Source: Photobacterium iliopiscarium (GTDB lineage: Bacteria; Pseudomonadota; Gammaproteobacteria; Enterobacterales; Vibrionaceae). From it: a stretch of 64,000 bases of DNA. The translations under genes were made by a program, and so were the position numbers. Shown here piece by piece: positions 57,406-64,000 of this stretch. The notes below the pieces were generated by a model, which saw only the letters and a program-made list of their open reading frames with translations, was not told the origin of the DNA and did not search any database. Where the stretch lies: NCBI RefSeq assembly GCF_003026395.1, contig NZ_PYOO01000008.1, positions 62,001 to 126,000 of the forward strand, in the 5' to 3' direction. Within the stretch, counting starts at the first letter, position 1. Each line of letters starts with the position of its first letter.

Positions 57406-58282
57406 TTTGGACTCCTGCGTGTTTCTCAATAATGTCTTTAAATTTCAGCGGAGCAACAGAAGCAAAGTATGTCACTGGATGTGGCGTTGTAATTTGCTCG
57501 TTGGCATTGGCTGTGAGTTGATCGTAACTATTATTATTTAAAATTTTCTCAGAGGTTTTGACTTTTTTTATCCATTGTTCAAAATCAGCAGCTTTAACGG
57601 CATGGGCTTTAAATCGCATGTTAGAAAAGCCATAACCACTATAATTGGCTGATATTCCTCGATAACTGCCTTCTTCTTTAGCCATAAGATTTAAACGGTT
57701 TTCCATGCCTGCCATTGCGTAAACTTGGCTGCCGAGCTGTGGAATAAAAAAGGAGTTCATGGCGGTATCTGAAGTGACTAAGAATTTAACGGGGCGGTTA
57801 ACCGGTAGTGCTATTTCATTGACTGTGGCAATTTGTTGTTCTGGATAAATAAACAGCCATTTCCAATTCATAGCAACCACTTGAATGGTTAATGGTTCTT
57901 GATCGGAAACAATCTCTTTTCTTGGGTCAAGTGAGTAAGAGGTTTGGTAGGTGATCCATCCTAATGCTAAAACGATCAAGCAGGGGATAGTCCATACAAT
58001 GACCTCTATTTTGGTTGAGTGTTCCCATTCTGGCGTGTATTCCGCTTTTTTGTTGCTATGGCGGTATTTATAAGGAAAGTAAATCGTCATAAATAAAACG
58101 GGTATGATAATAATTGCCATCAAAAGAACGGATGTGATAATTAATGACGATTGAGCTTCACCAATGCTGCCTTTTGAGTCAAACAGCACCATGTTACTGC
58201 TGGTAAAAAGAGTCACCAAAAGTAATACTGCGAGTAATGTAAGCAGGATGATGATCATCTTCTTACTTCGGATTATTTTCAT
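57395..58282 (-). CDS. cyoA: Cytochrome bo3 ubiquinol oxidase subunit II
   Basis: The start is ATG 58282 (MKIIRSKK), with GGAGG directly upstream. The product has 295 residues. It aligns with E. coli CyoA throughout ([56 protein letters not shown]). CuA ligands are absent, as in quinol oxidases. E. coli CyoA is a lipoprotein with Cys in LSGC. The aligned position here is Ser (TSSNMVLFD), so this subunit is probably not lipidated. First gene of the operon cyoABCDE-SCO1-PCuAC and the 166-residue exported protein. Confidence 0.95.
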   Translation of the reverse strand: MKIIRSKKMIIILLTLLAVLLLVTLFTSSNMVLFDSKGSIGEAQSSLIITSVLLMAIIIIPVLFMTIYFPYKYRHSNKKAEYTPEWEHSTKIEVIVWTIPCLIVLALGWITYQTSYSLDPRKEIVSDQEPLTIQVVAMNWKWLFIYPEQQIATVNEIALPVNRPVKFLVTSDTAMNSFFIPQLGSQVYAMAGMENRLNLMAKEEGSYRGISANYSGYGFSNMRFKAHAVKAADFEQWIKKVKTSEKILNNNSYDQLTANANEQITTPHPVTYFASVAPLKFKDIIEKHAGVQNGL

Positions 58283-59168
58283 TTTTCCTCCGTGAACTTG
58301 ATTACTCATAACAAAGCGAAGTAATAACTGTTACTGGATAACAATTCTTTTGTTACCTGATAGTTGTTAATTTGTAGTCATTGTATCATTCTAAATGATG
58401 AAAAATACCGCTCTGATATATAATGTTTTATTGTATTTAAGTCATAAAAAAGTATCAAAGAGCTATTTTATTGTCATCTTCAGTATGTTAAATGAACAAA
58501 ATGTTGCTGTGTTGTAAATTTAATTACTCTATTCTTGATCAAATCAAGCAAGTAATAAAACGCTTATTTCATTAAAATGTATTAAAAATGTTAAAAATTG
58601 AACGTAAGTTATACTTTTAAGAATAAATTTTATGATTATTAGGCAAGTTGGTTTTACTGTGGTTGAAAATTAAGCAGAAATGAGACTTTAATCTAAAATG
58701 AACCGTTTAGTTTAAAGTTATTGACAAGGCTTACCTTTTGCTTTAAATTAAACTGAACAGTTTAGTTCTGTTTTCGAGTTTATGGTGCTATGTATTCTTT
58801 ATTAATAAAGACAGTAATAAGTCAGTCCTATTTGATTTTTTTAGTCCGTTAATTATATAAGACGTTATAGAAATATTATTAACACCTTATTATTTAATGT
58901 AATTTATGGTTCTATGTTTAATTTATAAATAATGAATAGAATGATTACTCGTTGGCAGAAAGAATAAGATTTTTTCATGTGATATGGCTAAGATTTAGTT
59001 TTTTATTCTTTTGAGAATGTTTTTATAATTAATTCTCAAAAGTATATTTATGAAATCTTAACAATCAATTTAATGTTATTAAATGCTTGGTTTAATAGAG
59101 ATTCAACTTGAATAAGTCATTATACTTATCAAGTCCCAACGATAATTAAGCATAGTAATGGAGGCGAT
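58283..59168. other. Long AT-rich intergenic region between cyoA and a small membrane gene
   Basis: Nearly 890 bp lie between divergent genes and carry no convincing reading frame on either strand. The left part must contain the cyo promoter. The middle holds a sigma-70-like promoter with two operator-like dyads (58694-58765). The space from 58766 to 59150 is AT-rich with no structure I could define, leaving ~400 bp between that promoter and the next gene. Confidence 0.5.
58694..58765 (+). promoter_or_regulatory. Promoter flanked by two TetR-type operator-like dyads
   Basis: TTGACA (58721-58726) and TAAATT (58744-58749) have 17-bp spacing, as a sigma-70 promoter. A 17-bp element TAAAATGAACCGTTTAG lies upstream (58694-58710). 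A near copy, TAAACTGAACAGTTTAG, overlaps the -10/+1 zone (58749-58765). The second contains a perfect dyad TAAACTG-AA-CAGTTTA. This is the arrangement expected for a promoter repressed by a TetR-family protein. No such regulator gene lies within the neighbouring kilobases. Confidence 0.6.
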
Positions 59169-59603
59169 ATGTCTAATAGTATTTTTAATGCAAGTAATGT
59201 AGTTAAAGCTTTAATTGGTGGTTTTCTTGGTACACTAGCTTTTACCTTAATGGGTAAGTTTGTTGCGCCGCATCTTATTGGACACTCTATGGATGTGGCT
59301 GCCATTATTGCCCACATGCTAGGAACGTCTGAGAGTATCGGTCTGATGATGCATTTCATGGTTGGTACAATTGTATTTCCTATTGGTTACTTACTCATTG
59401 GGTATAAATATTTACCAGGTCCTGGTTGGTTACGTGGTATTGTATTTTTAATTCCAGTTTATCTTATTGCAATGACCGTTGTTATGCCAATGGCTGGTAA
59501 AGGAATGTTTTTTAATAGCGTTCCTATGTCAATGGTTGCTTTAATGGGACATATGGTTTTCGGTCTTATTTTAGGATTGGTTGTTGGTACACCTAAAAAG
59601 TAA
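59169..59603 (+). CDS. Small multipass membrane protein (DUF6789-like)
   Basis: This 144-residue protein has four hydrophobic segments (ALIGGFLGTLAFTLMG, MMHFMVGTIVFPIGYLLIG, IVFLIPVYLIAMTVVMPM, MVALMGHMVFGLILGLVVG). Several His and Met residues lie in or near the membrane (APHLIGHSMDVAAIIAHML). I recall similar proteins under DUF6789, with no established function. GGAGG precedes the ATG. The nearest upstream promoter candidate is the operator-flanked one ~400 bp away. Confidence 0.65.
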   Translation: MSNSIFNASNVVKALIGGFLGTLAFTLMGKFVAPHLIGHSMDVAAIIAHMLGTSESIGLMMHFMVGTIVFPIGYLLIGYKYLPGPGWLRGIVFLIPVYLIAMTVVMPMAGKGMFFNSVPMSMVALMGHMVFGLILGLVVGTPKK

Positions 59604-59806
59604 TTAATAAACAGCAGCAGTTGTTATTAATATTATATCCATTATTAATAACAACTTGCCTGGTTATTCTTTTTCACATAAATATTAAATCATTATCTTT
59701 GTTATTAGCGTTCATGTTTAATAATGTCCATTTTCATTTGAATATATAAACATGCTTGTTACAAAGAAATGGTGCATATATTAATGATCTCTAACGAGGA
59801 TTCAAT

Positions 59807-60346
59807 ATGACGACTTCAATAAAACTTAATACGGGTGATTTATTCCCAGAAATGCAAGTGACATTACTGGATGGTTCATCTGTTACTTTAGGTAAGCCAC
59901 AAGGTAATGCAACATGGCAAGCTGTATTTGTTTATCGAGGTAAACATTGTCCATTGTGTACAAAATACCTTAATGAATTAGAAAGCTATAAACAAAAGTT
60001 GTTAGATTCGGGTGTTGAAATTATTGCTGTGTCTGCTGACTCAAAACAACAGTTAGAAGAACATATTGAAAAATTAACGATCAGTTTCCCTATTGCTTAT
60101 GGTTTAACTGAACAACAAATGCAAACATTAGGATTATATATTTCGATTCCACGTTCAGAGCAGGAAACCGATCATAATTTCTCTGAGCCTGCACTATTTG
60201 TCATTAATGAAAATGGTGGATTGCAGATTGTTGATCTATCGAATAATCCATTTGTTCGACCAGAATTAGAATCATTAGTTAATGGTATTGGATGGATCCG
60301 TAATCCAGACAATAACTATCCTATTCGAGGTACGTTTAAGTACTAA
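59807..60346 (+). CDS. Peroxiredoxin-like (AhpC/TSA) protein
   Basis: This 179-residue thioredoxin-fold protein has C48-P-L-C51 in YRGKHCPLCTKYLNEL, where the first Cys occupies the peroxidatic position of AhpC/TSA proteins. The downstream segment VEIIAVSADSKQQLEEHIEKL is typical of the family. The CxxC arrangement is unusual for classical peroxiredoxins and suggests a thiol-disulfide reductase-like variant. A strong terminator follows. Single-gene unit with AACGAGG upstream of the start. Confidence 0.85.
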   Translation: MTTSIKLNTGDLFPEMQVTLLDGSSVTLGKPQGNATWQAVFVYRGKHCPLCTKYLNELESYKQKLLDSGVEIIAVSADSKQQLEEHIEKLTISFPIAYGLTEQQMQTLGLYISIPRSEQETDHNFSEPALFVINENGGLQIVDLSNNPFVRPELESLVNGIGWIRNPDNNYPIRGTFKY

Positions 60347-60351
60347 GAATA

Positions 60352-60384
60352 AAAAACACCAGCCCAGCAAAGGCTGGTGTTTTT
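60352..60384 (+). terminator. Intrinsic terminator after the peroxiredoxin gene
   Basis: The 13-bp stem AAAAACACCAGCC / GGCTGGTGTTTTT has a short loop and lies 6 bp after the stop codon. Confidence 0.92.
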
Positions 60385-60562
60385 CTATTGGTAGCAAAAG
60401 AAGGGGATAGATATATTACTAAATCTTTATAATTTTACTGTTGTTATTGAATGGAACTCAGCATAGTTTTATTACTTTTCAATAGATTAACGTTAGTGCT
60501 GTATTCTTTGTCAATATATTGTGTACTATAGCGATAATATTGATTATTGTAGTGAAAGTGTT

Positions 60563-61528
60563 ATGGCTCAGAAAATGACGATGGCTGATATTTCAAAACA
60601 GCTTGGAATCTCTAAAATGACAGTGTCACGTTATTTTAATGGTGGCTATGTGTCAGAAGAAAATCGCATTAAAATTGATGCGATCGTAAAAGAAAATCAT
60701 TATACCCCGAATAAATTTGCACGCTCTATTCGTAGTCAATCAAATATTATTGGTTTTATTGCACCGCGCATTGAATCTTACACGACGAGCTTAGTGATTA
60801 AAGGGGCGTTAGCGGCGGCAAATGAATCTAATGCTCGAATGTTATTTCATGCTACTGGATTTAGTCATGAATCTGAGCGGCAAGCTGTAAGTGAGTTCAA
60901 TGGCCTTAATGCATTGGGGACAATTGTTATTGCTTCAAAGCACAGTATCGAAGAACCTTTTTATAAGGGGCTAGAAAATTTAATCTTTATTGGAAAACAA
61001 ATTTCTGATCATTGTTGCTTATATTATCCCGAACAAGCGGCAATAACGGCACTTGTCTCTCACACCATTCATCAGTTACAACAACAGCAAGCTCCCTTTA
61101 CGGCCATCCATTATATTTACGATGCGCGTATGCTTTCATTACGTACCCAACTGATGCAATCCACGATTGATCATATTGCTCCAGCTTTACCTCTTTCTTT
61201 ACAAGCATTAGCTGATTCTGAACAAAAAGAAGCTTATCAAACGGTTACACTACAACCTAATCAAGTTTATTTTTGCGCTACTGACAATATTGCTATTCGT
61301 TTGTATCGTCTTGCAAAAGAACAACACCTAAAAATAGGCCATGATATTTGGATTGTAGGCATTGGTGACTATGACTATAGCGACTTATTAGTGCCAAGTT
61401 TAACAACGGTAGCGTTTAATTATTATCAAATGGGCTATCAGGCAGTGAAGAAGCTAATCAAGCGTGATTCAAGTTCTTGTGAAGGTCAATTTGAGTTAAA
61501 AATTAGAGAAAGCTCTCAATTCATTTAA
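60563..61528 (+). CDS. LacI-family transcriptional regulator of the alpha-glucoside locus
   Basis: This 321-residue regulator is counted from ATG 60563 (MAQKMTMADI), although the frame is open from 60521. The LacI-type helix-turn-helix is at ~6-30 (MADISKQLGISKMTVSRYFN), with the hinge region at KFARSIRSQSNIIGFIAPRI and then a periplasmic-binding-protein-like ligand domain. It resembles gluconate/GntR-like members of the family. It is likely to control the downstream GH13 and PTS genes through the perfect dyad at 61562-61587, 34 bp after its stop, and perhaps itself. Confidence 0.88.
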   Translation: MAQKMTMADISKQLGISKMTVSRYFNGGYVSEENRIKIDAIVKENHYTPNKFARSIRSQSNIIGFIAPRIESYTTSLVIKGALAAANESNARMLFHATGFSHESERQAVSEFNGLNALGTIVIASKHSIEEPFYKGLENLIFIGKQISDHCCLYYPEQAAITALVSHTIHQLQQQQAPFTAIHYIYDARMLSLRTQLMQSTIDHIAPALPLSLQALADSEQKEAYQTVTLQPNQVYFCATDNIAIRLYRLAKEQHLKIGHDIWIVGIGDYDYSDLLVPSLTTVAFNYYQMGYQAVKKLIKRDSSSCEGQFELKIRESSQFI

Positions 61529-61561
61529 AAACCTTTTGCATATCACTACATTCGATCTTAC

Positions 61562-61587
61562 CGTATGTGTTATCGGTAACACATACG
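61562..61587 (+). promoter_or_regulatory. Palindromic operator upstream of the GH13 gene
   Basis: CGTATGTGTTA-TCGG-TAACACATACG is an 11-bp perfect dyad with a 4-bp centre. It lies between the LacI-family gene and the glycosidase, 33 bp before the chosen glycosidase start. The longest glycosidase frame would begin inside this palindrome, which argues for the later start. Size and position fit a LacI-family operator, although the core is not the classic CG-centred one. Confidence 0.75.
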
Positions 61588-61620
61588 AATATGCAGTATA
61601 CGTTTAGTAAGGTTAAATGG

Positions 61621-63354
61621 ATGAATCACCTCAATAATACGTCAGCAACATCGCTTGCGTGGTGGAAAGCAGCGACTGCTTATCAAATATACCCTCGTAG
61701 TTTTTTTGACAGCAACCAAGATGGTATTGGTGATATTGCTGGCATTATTACCAAACTGGATTACTTAGCTGAACTTGGTATTGATTTAGTATGGATTTGT
61801 CCATTTTATCAATCACCTAATGATGACAATGGTTACGATATTAGTGACTACCAAGCTATTCACCCAGATTTCGGTAGCCTTGCCGATGTTGATCGTTTAA
61901 TCAGTGCTGCACATGAGCGCGGTATTCGTATCATCATGGATTTAGTGATTAACCATACCAGTGACGAGCATCCATGGTTTATTGAATCACGCCAAAATAA
62001 AACGAACCCTAAGCGTGATTGGTATATTTGGCGCGATGGTAGTGCTCCAACTCCGACAAGTCCTACCAATGATCCTAATAATTGGGAAAGTATATTTCAT
62101 GGCAGTGCGTGGCAATATGATGCTGCTACTGCGCAATATTATTTGCACTTATTTTCTAAAAAACAGCCCGATCTTAATTGGCAAAATCCTGAAGTAAAAC
62201 AAGCACTATTTAGCATGATCCATTGGTGGCTAGCACGCGGCATTGATGGATTTCGAGTAGATGCTATTAGTCATATTCAAAAGCAACCTAATCTACCATC
62301 ATTACCTAACCTTAATGGTGATGATTATGTGTCTTCGTTTGATTACCACATGAATGTTGATGGTATTGAGCAGCACTTATATGAACTGCGAGACCAAGCT
62401 TTTGCTCCCTTTGATATTGTCACTGTCGGTGAAGCTAATGGGGTAGCGGCACAAGATGCGTTAACGTGGGTTGCTGAACCCACTGAAAACGATAAAGGTG
62501 GTGTCTTTAATATGATTTTCCAATTTGAACACATGAAGTTGTGGTCGGAAGAGCAAAATGGTAAGCAGTTTGATTTGGTGGAATTTAAGCAAATTTTAAC
62601 TCGCTGGCAAAATGCGTTAGAAGGTAAAGGCTGGAATGCTTTATATCTCGAAAATCACGATCAAGCCCGTAGTATTAATACGTTTGCTAATCCTCATTAT
62701 TGGTATGGCAGTGCCACCGCATTAGCCGCCTGTTATTTTCTAATGAAAGGCACGCCATTTATTTACCAAGGCCAAGAAATTGGCATTGTTAATCATACGT
62801 TTACTTCGTTAGATGATTTTAATGATGTGTCGGCTAAAAATTTAATCATTAAATTACAACAGCAAGGAAAAACAGATCAACAAATATTAGATCTGCTAAA
62901 TCAAGTCTCGCGTGATCATAGCCGTTTACCTATGCAGTGGAATAGTAGTGTTTTTGGTGGGTTTTCAGAGGTGACACCATGGCTGGTTGTTAACCCTAAT
63001 TACACCGATATTAATGTTGAACAACAACAGCGCGACCCGCACTCGATTTTACAGTTTTATAAACAGTTAATCGCCCTTCGAAAAAATAACCCAAGTTTGA
63101 TTACAGGTTGTTATCAATTATTACTAGAAAACGATATCAATATTTATGCTTATCAACGTATTGAATCAGATCTAACGTGGACGATTATTACGAATTTAAG
63201 TGATCACGATACCAACGTTGATCTTGATATTACTCAGCTAGGGGAACTCATTCTCGATAATCAAACGCCAAATAATGACACCGCCCGTAGTGACTTTATG
63301 GCGACACAATTAGCACCAGCTTATGCAGCTTATGTGTTTGTGAAAAAACAATAG
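61621..63354 (+). CDS. GH13 alpha-glucosidase
   Basis: This 577-residue cytoplasmic glycoside hydrolase of family 13 is of the oligo-1,6-glucosidase/TreC/MalL type. Conserved regions are in order: DLVINHTSDEHPWF, GFRVDAISHI with the nucleophile Asp, VTVGEANGV with the acid/base Glu, and LENHDQARS with the transition-state Asp. The calcium-loop-like SNQDGIGDIAGI is near residue 30. The start at 61621 (MNHLNNTS) has TAAGGT upstream and avoids starting inside the operator. The substrate is probably an alpha-glucoside (maltose, isomaltose or trehalose phosphate) brought in by the adjacent PTS. The exact one cannot be told from sequence. Confidence 0.9.
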   Translation: MNHLNNTSATSLAWWKAATAYQIYPRSFFDSNQDGIGDIAGIITKLDYLAELGIDLVWICPFYQSPNDDNGYDISDYQAIHPDFGSLADVDRLISAAHERGIRIIMDLVINHTSDEHPWFIESRQNKTNPKRDWYIWRDGSAPTPTSPTNDPNNWESIFHGSAWQYDAATAQYYLHLFSKKQPDLNWQNPEVKQALFSMIHWWLARGIDGFRVDAISHIQKQPNLPSLPNLNGDDYVSSFDYHMNVDGIEQHLYELRDQAFAPFDIVTVGEANGVAAQDALTWVAEPTENDKGGVFNMIFQFEHMKLWSEEQNGKQFDLVEFKQILTRWQNALEGKGWNALYLENHDQARSINTFANPHYWYGSATALAACYFLMKGTPFIYQGQEIGIVNHTFTSLDDFNDVSAKNLIIKLQQQGKTDQQILDLLNQVSRDHSRLPMQWNSSVFGGFSEVTPWLVVNPNYTDINVEQQQRDPHSILQFYKQLIALRKNNPSLITGCYQLLLENDINIYAYQRIESDLTWTIITNLSDHDTNVDLDITQLGELILDNQTPNNDTARSDFMATQLAPAYAAYVFVKKQ

Positions 63355-63364
63355 TTATATTTAT

Positions 63365-63392
63365 GGCAGGTCAGTGATGACGTTAACCTGCC
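63365..63392 (+). other. Intercistronic hairpin between GH13 and PTS genes
   Basis: GGCAGGT / ACCTGCC forms a 7-bp GC-rich stem with a 14-nt loop, without a T-run. It could stabilise or attenuate the transcript between the two operon genes. A transcription terminator is unlikely without the T-run. Confidence 0.45.
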
Positions 63393-63413
63393 TTCTCAAT
63401 CAAGGACATCGTT

Positions 63414-64000
63414 ATGAGTAAATTGCTTTCGTTTGATTTTTGGCAACGATTTGGTAAATCACTGATCGTTGTGATCGCCGTAATGCCAGCCGCTGGTATT
63501 ATGATTTCGCTGGGTAAAGTGGTTGCTATGTATGCTGGTGGCATTGGTGCTATCGAAACTATTGGCCATATCATGGAAAATATTGGCTGGGGCGTGATTG
63601 TTAACTTACACCTGTTATTTGCCGTTGCGATTGGTGGTTCATGGGCTAAAGAGCGGGCGGGTGGTGCATTTGCAGCCGTGATTGCTTTTATACTGATTAA
63701 CCGCACCACGGGGGTTATTTTCGGTGTAAGTAGCGGCATGATGAATGATCCTCATGCTACTGTCATGAGTCTATTTGGTTCTGAGTTGCCTGTATCTCAA
63801 TTTTTCACAACAATTTTAGGCGCGCCAACACTCAATATGGGCGTATTTATTGGCATTATATCAGGATATCTTGGGGCTAATTTATATAACCGTTACTATG
63901 ATTACTCGCGTTTACCAGAAGCATTAGCGTTCTTTAACGGCAAACGTTTTGTTCCTTTTATGGTGATTATTTATTCAGTGATTATCGCGTTTGTTCTCGC
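63414..64000 (+). CDS. PTS alpha-glucoside/glucose-family EIIC component (partial)
   Basis: The start is ATG 63414, preceded by AAGGA. About 195 residues are present and the gene runs off the right edge. The sequence MSKLLSFDFWQRFGKSLIVV, AVMPAAGIMISLGKVV, AVAIGGSWAKERAGGAFAAV and FNGKRFVPFMVII is typical of glucose-superfamily EIIC domains such as MalX and alpha-glucoside PTS permeases. It would import and phosphorylate the sugar that the GH13 enzyme then hydrolyses. EIIB, if present, should follow in the missing part. Confidence 0.88.
   Translation, partial: MSKLLSFDFWQRFGKSLIVVIAVMPAAGIMISLGKVVAMYAGGIGAIETIGHIMENIGWGVIVNLHLLFAVAIGGSWAKERAGGAFAAVIAFILINRTTGVIFGVSSGMMNDPHATVMSLFGSELPVSQFFTTILGAPTLNMGVFIGIISGYLGANLYNRYYDYSRLPEALAFFNGKRFVPFMVIIYSVIIAFVL

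Noticed and set aside
61567..61620. Upstream start of the GH13 glycosidase
   Set aside because: It begins inside the palindromic operator, and a better ribosome binding site precedes ATG 61621.
1..64000. tRNA, rRNA genes and CRISPR arrays
   Set aside because: No cloverleaf, rRNA-like segment or regularly spaced repeats were seen by eye on either strand. A dedicated scan was not possible.

Overview
The window is bacterial chromosome from a gamma-proteobacterium, most likely Vibrionaceae and plausibly Photobacterium. The basis is gene content: murR/murQ-murP, a cytochrome bo3 quinol oxidase operon with SCO1/PCuAC copper proteins, a LacI/GH13/PTS alpha-glucoside cluster, a ROK fructokinase and a YcaD-like MFS protein. 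Overall composition is AT-rich. No rRNA, tRNA or CRISPR array was seen. The genus is an inference from protein resemblance, not a search result.

Layout. 1-5.05 kb is core chromosome: a stand-alone RodA, a ROK sugar kinase, an MFS transporter and the ribosome-assembly GTPase YlqF/RbgA. 5.05-29.9 kb is a genomic island that starts with an AlpA-type regulator and ends in a decayed P4-type integrase. It carries a complete DNA phosphorothioation (PT) system. The restriction genes dptF-dptG-dptH and a GIY-YIG protein plus a second DGQHR (DndB-like) protein are on the plus strand. They converge on dndB-C-D-E on the minus strand. A dndA-type cysteine desulfurase diverges from dndB across a palindromic operator region. 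Next come a HARE-HTH/Mrr-type endonuclease gene split by one in-frame stop, a PT-associated methyltransferase, and a small protein with a DD-peptidase-like pattern. Left of dptF lie a 47-residue protein, a HicA-like protein and an ankyrin protein.

30-40.8 kb is a second, compositionally different accessory block: a 1748-residue secreted protein (choice-of-anchor A, Ig/cadherin-like repeats, vWA), a secreted transglutaminase-like protein in which Ala replaces the expected catalytic Cys, and a translationally coupled small membrane protein. IS3-family debris, a second decayed integrase and a partly duplicated pair of small membrane-protein genes follow. A 270-bp repeat (integrase 5' end plus upstream region) flanks this block, which suggests tandem island insertion or segmental duplication.

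40.8-44.3 kb is murR / murQ-murP for N-acetylmuramate use. 44.6-49 kb is a two-gene McrBC-superfamily module, a coiled-coil AAA+ ATPase with a DUF2357/PD-(D/E)XK nuclease partner. 49.4-58.3 kb returns to core genes: an RluA-type pseudouridine synthase, an HPF-like protein and the cyoABCDE-SCO1-PCuAC operon. 58.3-64 kb holds a possible TetR-type operator pair, a small membrane protein, a peroxiredoxin, and a LacI-GH13-PTS alpha-glucoside locus that runs off the right edge.

How the genes fit together. DndA and DndC-D-E would insert sulfur into DNA with DndB as regulator, and DptF-G-H would restrict unmodified DNA. The GIY-YIG/DGQHR pair, the broken Mrr gene, the methyltransferase and the McrBC-like pair look like further defence layers. 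The most promising less-described items are the GIY-YIG/DGQHR pair inside the PT locus, the PD-(D/E)XK-like motif inside DptH, the operator between dndB and dndA, and the surface-protein/transglutaminase/small membrane protein block.
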